Origin: Hyphomicrobiaceae bacterium
Lineage (GTDB): Bacteria > Pseudomonadota > Alphaproteobacteria > Rhizobiales > Hyphomicrobiaceae
Direction of reading: 5' to 3'
Assembly: GCA_017353825.1 (NCBI GenBank)
Contig: JAFMSC010000068.1
Span: forward strand, 1 to 13,038
Length of the DNA: 13,038 nt
The position numbers were made by a program, and so were the translations under genes. This document shows positions 6,030 through 13,038 of the stretch, one piece after another. Position 1 is the first letter of the stretch. The number at the start of each line of letters is the position of its first letter. The notes below the pieces were generated by a model. The model saw only the letters and a list, made by a program, of their open reading frames with translations. It was not told the origin of the DNA and made no database searches.

Positions 6030-7289
6030 TCACGTGCGCACCGTCATGCCGTCGGCGAGCGAAAGACGGTAGGCGCGCAGCGCCGGCAACAGGCCCGCGG
6101 CGCAGCCGCCGAGCACGATCACGCCCAGCGTGGCCCACGCGTCGGGCTTAAGCGGCGCGATGGGCAGGTGCAGCCCGTAGACCGCATCCACGTAAGGCCG
6201 CGCCAGGAATAAGGCGGCATAAAGGAGCACGAGGCCGAGGGCAACTCCCGTCGCCGTGAGCACCCCGGCCTCGGCCGCGAGCAGACCCAGTACCGTGCGG
6301 GCACGGGCGCCCACAGATCGCAGGATCGCCATCTCGCGACGGCGCTCGTTCAAGGTGGAGAGGATCATGGTGAGCATGCCGAGCAGCGCCGTCGCCACCA
6401 CCATGGCCGAGACCACCTTGAGGGCAGTCTCGGCCGTGCCCACCAATCCCCACAGCTCCTGGAGGGCCGCTCCGGGCAGGATCGCCGAGAGCGGCTCCGA
6501 GCGGTACTCGTTGATCGCCCGCTGCAGGCGGAAGGCAGCGAGCTTGGACTTGAGGCCCACCAGGGCGGCGGTGATGGCCTTGGGCGCGAGGTCCATCCTG
6601 CGCACCTCCTCGGCCGAGACCAACTGGCCGGGGACGCGCGCACCGCTCTGCCAGTCCACATGGATCGCCTCGATGGCTGCCAGACCGACATGCACCGTAC
6701 GGTCCACGGGCGTTCCCGTCTTCTCCAGGATGCCGGCGACGCGGAACGGCTTGTCGTCGTGCTCCAAGAAGGAAACGCTGCCGAGCCCGTGCGAAATGAC
6801 GACGGAGTCACCCAGCTTGTAGCCGAGCGAAGCGGCCACGTCGGACCCGATGACGGCATCGAACAGGTCGGTGAACGGGCCGCCGGCGGCGAAGGTGAGG
6901 CCTTGCGACTGGCGGTACTTATAGTGCGTGAAGTAGTCGCCTGTGGTGCCGAGAACGCGGAAGCCGTGGTGGCTGTCGCCCAGCGAAAGGGGCACGATCC
7001 AGGCCACCTCGGGGCGGAAGGCGATGTCCTGGTAGCTAGTCCAGGTGACGTTGTTGGTGGCGTTGCCGATGCGGAACACCGAGTAGAGCAGCAGATTGAG
7101 ACCGCCGCTGCGGGCGCCGACGATGAGGTCGGTGCCGGAAATGGTGTCGGCGAAGCTCTGGCGCGCCCCAGTACGCACCTCCTCCACGCCCAGGAGCAGC
7201 ACCACGCTGGCGGCGATGGTGGTGATGGTGAGGGCCGCCGTGACCCAGCGGTTGAAGAGCGATTGAAGAGCGAGGCGCAAGACGATCAT
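6030..7289 (-). CDS. FtsX/MacB-type ABC transporter permease
   Basis: The 419-residue protein has the four-helix layout of the FtsX/MacB superfamily: one N-terminal helix (about 14-36), a large periplasmic domain (about 37-285) and three C-terminal helices (about 291-312, 336-362 and 385-404). The motif ERRREMAILRSVGARA (315-330) between helices 2 and 3 is the usual contact with the ATPase. Such systems do not move substrate through a channel like importers; they transmit ATP-driven motion to the periplasm. The ATG overlaps the stop of the ATPase gene by four bases (ATGA), a sign of translational coupling. Together with ATPase, DUF3299 and ZrgA-like genes it matches the zinc-regulated zrg arrangement. 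It is intact. Confidence 0.93.
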   Translation of the reverse strand: MIVLRLALQSLFNRWVTAALTITTIAASVVLLLGVEEVRTGARQSFADTISGTDLIVGARSGGLNLLLYSVFRIGNATNNVTWTSYQDIAFRPEVAWIVPLSLGDSHHGFRVLGTTGDYFTHYKYRQSQGLTFAAGGPFTDLFDAVIGSDVAASLGYKLGDSVVISHGLGSVSFLEHDDKPFRVAGILEKTGTPVDRTVHVGLAAIEAIHVDWQSGARVPGQLVSAEEVRRMDLAPKAITAALVGLKSKLAAFRLQRAINEYRSEPLSAILPGAALQELWGLVGTAETALKVVSAMVVATALLGMLTMILSTLNERRREMAILRSVGARARTVLGLLAAEAGVLTATGVALGLVLLYAALFLARPYVDAVYGLHLPIAPLKPDAWATLGVIVLGGCAAGLLPALRAYRLSLADGMTVRT

Positions 7290-8050
7290 TGATCAGACGG
7301 TCCGACATAGGATGGCCCCTGGTGGCTCGCGGTCGCAATGTCGGCGAGGGGCACCACGCGATCGAAACGAGGCGCCAGGCTTTGGTCGTGGCTTACCATG
7401 ATGAGGGCCGCGCCAGCGGCGCTGGTCTCGGCGAACAGCAGTTCGAGGAAGGCCTGCTGGCGGTCGCGGTCAAGCGCCGAAGTGGGTTCGTCAGCCACGA
7501 CAATCTCGGGCGCCCCGATGAGTGCCCGCGCGGCTGCCACCCGCTGCTGCTGGCCCACGCTCAGGTTGGCGGCCGACCGGCCGCGAACCAGGTTCGGCTC
7601 AAGGCCGAGGCGCGCCAGCAGGCGCTGTGCCTCTTGGGAAGCGGAGGCGCCGGCCGTGGCGCGCCGGCGCCGGCCGGGCGCGAAGCTCAAGGGCAGGAGC
7701 ACATTGTCGATAACCGAACCATAGGGGAGCAGGTTGAACATCTGGAAAATGATACCGAAGTGCTCGGCTCGGAACGCGTCGCGCGCCGCCGCGCCAAGCC
7801 CGGTGAGATCGCTGCCCAGAATCTCGGTGCGGCCGGACTGCGGCGCTACGATGCCGCATAGCAGGCTCAGGAAGGTGGATTTGCCGCTCCCCGAGGGCCC
7901 GATCAGGAGCACCCGCTCGCGCGCTGAGAGCGTGAAGGTGTCGACCTCCAGTACAAAGGCGCTTCTGCCGGGCCAGGCGAAACGCACGCCGCTCAACCGG
8001 ACGATGTCCGGCGCCAACGCGGCCGCAGTCCGTGCCAGTTCGACGGTCAT
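7286..8050 (-). CDS. ABC transporter ATP-binding protein (MacB/LolD type)
   Basis: The 254-residue ATPase carries every key element: Walker A GPSGSGKST (51-59), Q-loop Gln103 in FQMFNLLP, signature LSVGQQQR (163-170), Walker B IVVADEPTSALD (183-194) and switch His221 in MVSHD. The QMFNLLP stretch and short length fit the LolD/MacB/FtsE branch that pairs with FtsX-type permeases. It starts 10 bases after the natural stop of the ZrgA-like gene and overlaps the permease start by four bases, so the three were one operon. No lesion is seen, although the upstream gene is broken. Confidence 0.95.
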   Translation of the reverse strand: MTVELARTAAALAPDIVRLSGVRFAWPGRSAFVLEVDTFTLSARERVLLIGPSGSGKSTFLSLLCGIVAPQSGRTEILGSDLTGLGAAARDAFRAEHFGIIFQMFNLLPYGSVIDNVLLPLSFAPGRRRRATAGASASQEAQRLLARLGLEPNLVRGRSAANLSVGQQQRVAAARALIGAPEIVVADEPTSALDRDRQQAFLELLFAETSAAGAALIMVSHDQSLAPRFDRVVPLADIATASHQGPSYVGPSDQ

Positions 8051-8060
8051 CGGGCGGGGC

Positions 8061-8562
8061 CTATATCATGCCACCGAGGTCGAGGCGGGGCTTGGCCCGC
8101 TCAACCTCGAACTGGTTCGCTGCTTGGCTGTGATCACCGTTACGTCCAGCTTCTGGGCGCCAGCAAAGACCTTGAAGTAGCCGAAAGCGATGGTGGTGAG
8201 GCTCGCTGGGGCCTGGCAGTCGAAGGCGTACTCTGCGCGGAAGGCGGAATGCTCGTGCGCGACGCTCTCCTCCTGAGCGTCATGGGCCTTGTCGCGATCG
8301 CCCTTGGCCGCGGCGCCCTTGTCGGCATCGTAACCGTCCTCCCCGCCATGCCCGTGGTCGTGGTCCTCGCCCTCAATGGTCACCTTGGCTTCCTTGAGGG
8401 CGCAGCCGGCCGCGGCCGGCAGCTCGAACAGCGTGTGTGGCGCCGCCAGGCGCTTATTGGCCCCCTTGAGGGCGGCCTTCTGCTGGTCCAGTTGGCGTTC
8501 CTGCGCAAAACCACGCCCGCAGCCAACCCGATGCCGCCGGCGAGAACTGCCAACGTCCGCAT
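8061..8562 (-). pseudogene. zrgA: ZrgA-like (DUF2796) zinc-regulated periplasmic protein, broken
   Basis: ATG 8562 follows a strong AGGAAGGA site and a signal peptide, MRTLAVLAGGIGLAAGVV. The frame then breaks at the TTTT run near 8511; one missing T would give VVFAQE. The body continues in another frame: QLDQQKAALKGANKRLAAPH, LFELPAAAGCALKEAKVTIE, then a His/Asp-rich stretch (EDHDHGHGGED and AHEHSAFRAEYAFDC) that could bind zinc, and GAQKLDVTVITAK. Near 8119-8127 another missing base shifts to the family end NQFEVERAKPRLDLGGMI with TAG at 8061-8063. The repaired length of about 167 residues is short, and the N-terminal histidine-containing region expected after the signal peptide is missing, so an internal deletion is likely. 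ZrgA of Vibrio cholerae belongs to a zinc-regulated system. Confidence 0.8.
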
Positions 8563-8673
8563 AAACTAGGTCCTTCCTGGCTCCGTGCCCTGCGCAGCGC
8601 CTCGCTTCCGCCCGGCGCCGCCGCAGGCCCCCGCGCCACGGCAGCCGCCCGTGCCGTGGAACGACAACCGCGA

Positions 8674-8702
8674 GGTATAAGATGTTATAACGTTGCACAC
8701 AA
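8674..8702 (-). promoter_or_regulatory. Promoter of the zrg-like operon with GTTATAAC palindrome (candidate Zur site)
   Basis: The minus strand has TTGTGT (8697-8702), a 17-base spacer and TATACC (8674-8679). The spacer contains the perfect 8-base palindrome GTTATAAC (8684-8691) within ATGTTATAACGTTGCA on the plus strand. TGTTATA is the conserved half of known Zur operators. The second half here matches the E. coli consensus poorly, so regulation by zinc through Zur is a reasonable but unproven call. The promoter lies 112 bases before the zrgA-like ATG and no other gene starts here. Confidence 0.5.
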
Positions 8703-8879
8703 TCGCGGCGCCAACCCCTCCGGGCCTGAAGCCCTTGGCGCAGAGTTTGTAGAACGTAGAGAGGATGTCGGCAGTCGGAGCGACGATGTCGGGGGAGTGG
8801 GTTCGGCAGCAAGATTGGCTCGACAAACAATGGCGCGTCGGGTGCTCTCATATCTCCCGAAAGGCAGCGGCCGGGGCCA

Positions 8880-10955
8880 TCATCGGGCCGCCAGCCCCGC
8901 TTCCAGGCCGGGCACGTAGCGGTCCCCCTCCACCTTCAGCGCGGAGCCTTTGAGATCGTTGCCGATCGGCTCGAAGCGGGCGCCGCCCAGATGCTGGGCC
9001 AGGAACGCTTCGATGATGGCATAGGACGAGATACGGTTGGCGGGAATGCTGAACCCGTGGCCTTCGTCGGGGTAGAGGACGTAGGTCACCGGCAGCCCGC
9101 GCGCCCGTGCCGCCGCAACGATCTGGTCCGACTCCGCTTTGTTCACACGCGGGTCGTTGGCGCCCTGCATAACCAGCAGTGGCTTGGAAATGGCGCTTGC
9201 ACGGGTGAGCGGCGAGCGCGCCTTCAGCAGCGCCCGGCCGGCCTCCGTGCGCGGGTCGCCGATGCGGCGCACCAGGTTCTCGTAAAACGACTGCCAATAA
9301 GGTGGGATGGACGCGATGAAGGTTTCCAAGTTGCTGGGACCTACGATGCTCACCGCGCAGCGGAACGCGTCGGGCGTGAAGGTGGCGCCCACCAGCGCAG
9401 CATAGCCGCCGTAGGACGCCCCGAAGATGGCGACGCGCCCCGGCTCGGCGATGCCTTCCGCGGTCGCCCACTTGACCGCGTCGATGAGGTCGTCGTGCAT
9501 CTTGGCGCCCCATTCCAGGTCCCCGGCATTGACGAACGCTTTGCCGAACCCGGACGAGCCGCGGTAGTTGACGGCCAGCACCGCATAGCCTCGGTTGGCA
9601 AGCCACTGGTGTTCGGGGTCGTAGCCATAGGTGTCGCGCGCCCAGGGCCCGCCATGAACGACGAGCACCATGGGCAGCGGTCGCGCCGGGCGTTGCCCGC
9701 CCTCGTTGGCCGGCAGGGTGAGATAGGAGACAAGCTCAAGACCATCGCGTGAACGCAGCACGTGGCCCTGCATGGTTGCCAGGGTGAAGCGCTCCAGCTG
9801 CGGCCGGGCCGTGAACAGCCGCGTCAGGCGGCGATCAGGCCGGTCGAAGAGGTAGTAAACGGCCGGCCGTTCGGGCCTGCTGCCAGAAATCGTCCAGCGG
9901 GTGCCCTCCTCAGTCTGGCTCACGATGCTGAGATCTGCCTTGATCTGGTCGTTGAGCCAGGCCAAGTCAGCGCCCACCTTCGCGTCGATGGGGATCCACT
10001 CGTCGCGCACGTATTCGGCCGAGGCGGCGGCCACCTCGAAGGTGCGCGGATCGACCAACGTGCCGCCGATGTCGGCCTTGGCGTGCTCGGCCACGAGGGT
10101 CTGCGCCCCCGTCTCCAAGTCGAGTCGGTAGAGGGCGGCGCGGTCGCGGCCGATCGAGCTTGTGAGATAGCAGGCCTTGCCGTCGGCGGTGATGTGCCGC
10201 AGCCCCGTCGTCATGCTGTCGGCGAAAGGGATCGTGAGCAGCGGCTTAAGCTGTTCACCCTTGACCTCGTAAATGATGTCGCTGCCGTCAGGTTGGCTGC
10301 GCGTCACCAGGCGCGGTAGCAGGTCCTGGTCAACCAGATACCCACTGATCTCGTCGCGGTTCTCGCGCACGAGGCGTCGCTCGCCGGTGGTGATGTCAAG
10401 CTGCCAGAAGTCGTGCCAGCGTACGTCGCGGCTGTTGAGACCAACAGCAATAACGTTGCGCCGTTTTGGCGACACGCCGAGGAGCTGGGCCTGCACACCC
10501 GTCAGCGGCGTCAGGTCGCGCTTTGCCTGGTTGGTGACGTCCACGGCGTAGACACGCAGGTTCTCGTCACCATTGGCGTCGTCAACGTATAGAATGGTGC
10601 GGCTGTCGTAGGCCCAGATGTAGCCGTACACCGGCCGCTTGGTGGCGTCCGTGACGGTGCGCGCCGCCGCCAGGTCGGCGACGGGCGCGACCGAGACGTT
10701 GAGGACACCGTTGGCGGGAGACAGCCAGGCGAGCCAGCGCCCGTCGTGGCTCAGCTGGACGGAGACGCGGTCGGGGTTGCCGAAGATAACTGTGCGCGGG
10801 ATAAGCGCCGGCAGTTCTGACTTGCCCTCCGTGCCGACCTGCTGGGCCAACGCGCTGCCGGCGCCCAGGAGCTCGGCACCGAGCAGCGCGGCAAGCCCCA
10901 TCATGCCCACGTCGCGCCGGCTAGGTTCGGAGCGGCGGGAATCGTTCGTGCTCAC
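8880..10955 (-). CDS. S9-family serine peptidase (prolyl oligopeptidase/acylaminoacyl peptidase type)
   Basis: The 691-residue enzyme starts at GTG 10955, with CGGAG about 8 bases upstream. Residues 11-38 form a probable Tat signal: PSRRDVGMMG with Arg13-Arg14, a mild hydrophobic core, and SALAQQ as cleavage region. Residues about 50-390 give a beta-propeller-like domain with repeated short strands such as SVQLSHDGRWLAWLSP. The alpha/beta-hydrolase domain follows, with PMVLVVHGGPWARD (428-441) and VNYRGSSGFGKAF. The catalytic triad is Ser514 in GASYGG, Asp601 in QGANDPRV and His633 in DEGHGF. It probably cleaves short peptides in the periplasm. It stands alone; its neighbours give no hint of a special substrate. 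It is intact. Confidence 0.95.
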   Translation of the reverse strand: MSTNDSRRSEPSRRDVGMMGLAALLGAELLGAGSALAQQVGTEGKSELPALIPRTVIFGNPDRVSVQLSHDGRWLAWLSPANGVLNVSVAPVADLAAARTVTDATKRPVYGYIWAYDSRTILYVDDANGDENLRVYAVDVTNQAKRDLTPLTGVQAQLLGVSPKRRNVIAVGLNSRDVRWHDFWQLDITTGERRLVRENRDEISGYLVDQDLLPRLVTRSQPDGSDIIYEVKGEQLKPLLTIPFADSMTTGLRHITADGKACYLTSSIGRDRAALYRLDLETGAQTLVAEHAKADIGGTLVDPRTFEVAAASAEYVRDEWIPIDAKVGADLAWLNDQIKADLSIVSQTEEGTRWTISGSRPERPAVYYLFDRPDRRLTRLFTARPQLERFTLATMQGHVLRSRDGLELVSYLTLPANEGGQRPARPLPMVLVVHGGPWARDTYGYDPEHQWLANRGYAVLAVNYRGSSGFGKAFVNAGDLEWGAKMHDDLIDAVKWATAEGIAEPGRVAIFGASYGGYAALVGATFTPDAFRCAVSIVGPSNLETFIASIPPYWQSFYENLVRRIGDPRTEAGRALLKARSPLTRASAISKPLLVMQGANDPRVNKAESDQIVAAARARGLPVTYVLYPDEGHGFSIPANRISSYAIIEAFLAQHLGGARFEPIGNDLKGSALKVEGDRYVPGLEAGLAAR

Positions 10956-11149
10956 GCGAATGCTCCGTGGAATGCGCTGAAGGGCTGTCAGCCGGCCCTA
11001 GACCGTGGCAAGCAGCCCAGCCTTAGCCGCGTATCGCGGTGCGATTGTGACCGGTGCCCTTCACGCAATTGTGCTCCCCGTCCCGGAACGCAGCGCGGGG
11101 GATCAGGTGAGGCGGGGAGTTCGCTGGGGGGCCTGGGGTCGGGCGTGCG

Positions 11150-12121
11150 TCAGCCCCACGGGCCACGCGGGCGGTCGGGAGCACGGCCCCAAGGGCCTGC
11201 AGCCGCTCCGCTGGAGCCCGGCGCATAGGAGGCGTGCGACGGCGCTGCGGGAGGAGCAGAGCCGATCTCGGTCGCCAGCTTTTCCAGTTCGGCGATGCGG
11301 TTCTCGGTGTTGGGATGCGTCGAGAACAAGTTGTCCATGCCCTGACCGGTGAGCGGATTGATGATGAAGAGGTGCGCGGTGCCCGGTGCCGCTTCGGCCG
11401 GCTCGTTGGGAATACCGCGCGCGTAAGTCTCGATCTTGCGCAGCGCTGACGCCAGCCACAGAGGATGGCCGCAAATCGTGCCGCCCAGGCGGTCGGCCTG
11501 GTACTCGCGCGAGCGGCTCACGGCCATCTGCACCAGCGTGGCAGCGAGCGGTGCGACGATGGCCGCCACCAGCACGCCGATCCATCCCACGCCGTTGTTG
11601 TTCTCGCGGTTGCCACCGAAAATGGCACCGAACTGCAGGAACTGGGCCAGCATAGAGACCGCGCCACCGATGGTGGCGGCCACCGCCATGGTCAGCGTGT
11701 CATAGTTCTTTATGTGCGACAGCTCGTGCGCCATCACGCCCGCCACCTCCTCGGGCGTCAGCATCTCGATGAGCCCGGTGGAGGCGCACACAGCCGCGTT
11801 CTGCGGGTTGCGGCCGGTCGCGAAGGCGTTGGGCTGCGGGTTGTTCATGATGTAGACGCGCGGCATCGGCAGCCCGGCCTTGCCGGCCAATTCCCGCACG
11901 ATGGCGTAGAACTCGCCCCCCGTATGCTCGTCCACCTCCTCGGCGCCGTACATGCTGAGCACAAGTTTGTCCGACTTCCACAGGCTGAACAGGTTGATGG
12001 CCGCCGCCACCAGGAAGGCGATCACGGCGCCGGTGGCCCCGCCCACGAGCGCGCCCATGGCCACCAGAATGCCCGTGAGCACCGCCAGCAGTAGACCGGT
12101 CTTGGCGAAATTGGTCGGCAT
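11150..12121 (-). CDS. htpX: HtpX, membrane-bound M48 zinc metalloprotease
   Basis: The 323-residue protein has two N-terminal membrane helices (about 9-27 and 30-48), the zinc motif AHELSHIKN with HELSH at 132-136, and the third ligand Glu206 in SRSREYQADRLG. Two further hydrophobic segments (about 142-165 and 180-199) separate the motifs. STHPNTENRIAEL (267-279) is the usual C-terminal family signature. HtpX degrades misfolded or damaged inner-membrane proteins, overlapping with FtsH. Residues after about 288 form an extra low-complexity tail rich in Ala, Pro, Gly and Ser ending RAPDRPRGPWG, a feature of some alphaproteobacterial copies. The start at 12121 has GCGGGGA about 8 bases before it. 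Confidence 0.96.
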   Translation of the reverse strand: MPTNFAKTGLLLAVLTGILVAMGALVGGATGAVIAFLVAAAINLFSLWKSDKLVLSMYGAEEVDEHTGGEFYAIVRELAGKAGLPMPRVYIMNNPQPNAFATGRNPQNAAVCASTGLIEMLTPEEVAGVMAHELSHIKNYDTLTMAVAATIGGAVSMLAQFLQFGAIFGGNRENNNGVGWIGVLVAAIVAPLAATLVQMAVSRSREYQADRLGGTICGHPLWLASALRKIETYARGIPNEPAEAAPGTAHLFIINPLTGQGMDNLFSTHPNTENRIAELEKLATEIGSAPPAAPSHASYAPGSSGAAAGPWGRAPDRPRGPWG

Positions 12122-12500
12122 CGTCGGGTCCCCGCATCTAGGTGTCAGTCAGTGCAGGCGTCAGCAATATGTCAGAACAAAGGATCAAGTAGCCATTATA
12201 TGGGGTGGGATGCCCGCGTCAGCCAGGGTCGCCGCCGCTCTCTCCGGGATATCGGCGCAACCCGTGTGGACAAGGCTCCGGCGCGACGGTCCCTGGCAGA
12301 CATGCGCGCTGGAGGGCGTCGATGCCCGTGGCGCGATCATCCAGGTGACCACCAGATCGGCGGTCTCGGTCAGCTCTCTCATCCCACGGCCGGGTGCACC
12401 GGGTTGTCGCTGCACCTGCGCGCCTTCGATAACAATGCGGCTGGCGCGAACCGGGCCCTCCGTGGCTTTGCCTTGGTCGCTCCGGCACCGCACTCTATAA
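12122..12500. other. Divergent intergenic region between htpX and the extensin-family gene
   Basis: It separates two genes transcribed outward and holds the promoter candidates listed separately. Open frames cross it on both strands (minus 12185-12511; plus 12210-12500), but neither shows a recognisable family, a good ribosome-binding site or conserved blocks, so I do not call a gene. Confidence 0.5.
12195..12222 (-). promoter_or_regulatory. Candidate htpX promoter with heat-shock-like -10
   Basis: On the minus strand CTGACG (12217-12222), a 16-base spacer and a perfect TATAAT (12195-12200) lie about 70 bases before the htpX start. The -10 region reads CCCCATATAAT, which also contains the CCCCATNT consensus of RpoH promoters. 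A good RpoH -35 (CTTGAA-like) is not seen at the right distance. htpX is a heat-shock gene in E. coli, so dual use of this site is plausible. Confidence 0.45.
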
Positions 12501-12501
12501 A
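12473..12501 (+). promoter_or_regulatory. Candidate promoter of the extensin-family gene, possibly leaderless
   Basis: TTGGTC (12473-12478), a 17-base spacer and TATAAA (12496-12501) place the expected transcription start at about 12508-12510, on or next to the ATG at 12510. No Shine-Dalgarno sequence precedes either ATG (12501 or 12510). The ATG at 12501 lies inside the -10 box, so 12510 is the more likely start, used without a leader. Confidence 0.42.
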
Positions 12502-12509
12502 TGCGCGCC

Positions 12510-13038
12510 ATGGCGAGGGGGAAGGCAGATCCGCCACGGCGGCGCTGGGTGGCCTGGTTGTATGCCGTACTGGCGGCGGGCGTGGCACTGGCCTTCCGCC
12601 AGGGTCTAGTTCCCCCGTTTGTCAATCCGCTGCCGGTCATCGACGTAGCCGAACGCGATACGTGGCTGGTCGATTGGCGGCTGGCCAGCATCAAGCACTA
12701 TCCCAGCGTCTGCGCACGCACGCTCAAGGCACCACACATCGAGGCCCAACAGATCGCCGACGGGCCCATGAAAGACGGCTGCGGTTGGTCCAATGCGGTG
12801 CGTCTCGTCTCGGCTGGCGGCGTGCACGCCTCGTTCGACAAGATCACCTGCGAAACGGCGGTCGCCCTCACCTTGTGGCTCGAGCACGAGGTGCAGCCGC
12901 TGGCACTCAACATCTTCGGCCAGCGCGTGACCTCGGTGCGCAGCTACGGCAGCTACGCCTGTCGCAATATTATCGGCGACCCGCTCTGGCGCTATCGGCG
13001 CAGCGAGCACGCCATCGCCAACGCCGCCGACATTGCCG
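12510..13038 (+). CDS. Extensin-family protein (extensin-like C-terminal domain), 3' end outside window
   Basis: From ATG 12510 the frame is open to the window edge (176 residues). Residues 13-28 form a membrane anchor after a basic start (MARGKADPPRRRW). The domain follows with cysteines at about 68, 91, 114 and 151: YPSVCARTL, GCGWSNAVRL, ITCETAVALTLWLEHEVQPL and SYGSYACRN, then RRSEHAIANAADIA near the edge. This order (C, GCGW, C-x-T/A-A, SYxCR, SEHAxxNAxDI) is that of bacterial extensin-like proteins, common in alphaproteobacteria. The SEHA and DI positions resemble metal-dependent peptidoglycan peptidases, but the function is unproven. An in-frame ATG at 12501 would add only three residues. 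It is read away from htpX. Confidence 0.9.
   Translation, partial: MARGKADPPRRRWVAWLYAVLAAGVALAFRQGLVPPFVNPLPVIDVAERDTWLVDWRLASIKHYPSVCARTLKAPHIEAQQIADGPMKDGCGWSNAVRLVSAGGVHASFDKITCETAVALTLWLEHEVQPLALNIFGQRVTSVRSYGSYACRNIIGDPLWRYRRSEHAIANAADIA

Noticed and set aside
8066..8851. 261-codon minus-strand ORF covering the zrgA body
   Set aside because: Only its second half matches ZrgA. The front part is open by chance, runs through the promoter region and lacks the signal peptide, which is in another frame at 8562.
12210..12500. Plus-strand ORF starting MPASARVAAALSGISAQ
   Set aside because: Composition is shadow-like and its stop lies within the extensin promoter. I see no family resemblance.
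12185..12511. Minus-strand ORF upstream of htpX, starting MARIYRVRCRSDQG (108 codons)
   Set aside because: It has no ribosome-binding site and no recognisable family, it shares its start region with the oppositely directed extensin gene, and a good htpX promoter sits in its 3' end. It is possible but unsupported.
1..13038. CRISPR array or tandem repeats
   Set aside because: No regularly spaced repeats were seen on reading both strands.

Overview
The window looks like a piece of a GC-rich alphaproteobacterial chromosome, probably of the order Hyphomicrobiales (Rhizobiales). The case rests on family content and gene style, not on a marker gene: a tripartite-tricarboxylate (TctC/Bug) solute receptor, a GlcG/HbpS-like protein, an extensin-family protein, HtpX, and a DUF2796/ZrgA-type ABC locus. 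The only RNA gene seen is a tRNA-Ala(GGC).

Left part (1-2616). A VOC-fold (glyoxalase-like) gene runs off the left edge on the minus strand. Behind it lies the C-terminal relic of an IS3-family transposase with two frameshifts. A two-gene plus-strand operon follows: a periplasmic TctC-type receptor and a GlcG/HbpS-like protein.

Middle part (about 2617-5085). This is a decayed accessory cassette. A minus-strand uncharacterised protein with one frameshift faces three plus-strand genes. The first is broken in at least four places and starts with an RRRPEMF stretch that recalls type II topoisomerase B subunits. The second is an immunity-protein-like gene with an internal TGA. The third is a phage-type macro-domain gene whose two indels cancel out, so its ORF looks intact but carries 24 foreign residues. 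The cassette abuts the 3' end of the tRNA-Ala gene, a classic island insertion position.

Right part (5086-13038). Past the tRNA lies a minus-strand operon resembling the zinc-regulated zrg locus of Vibrio: a ZrgA-like protein, an ABC ATPase, a FtsX/MacB-type permease and a DUF3299 lipoprotein/periplasmic candidate. The ZrgA-like gene is broken by two frameshifts and a likely internal deletion, while the other three genes are intact. Its upstream region has a good promoter with a GTTATAAC palindrome in the spacer, a candidate Zur-type operator. Next come an S9 peptidase with a probable Tat signal, HtpX with a heat-shock-like promoter, and, on the plus strand, an extensin-family gene that runs off the right edge and may be transcribed without a leader.

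The large genes (permease, S9 peptidase, HtpX) are free of frameshifts. The many indels in the transposase relic, the cassette and zrgA therefore look more like local decay than a generally poor sequence, although several fall in short homopolymers and raw reads should settle that.
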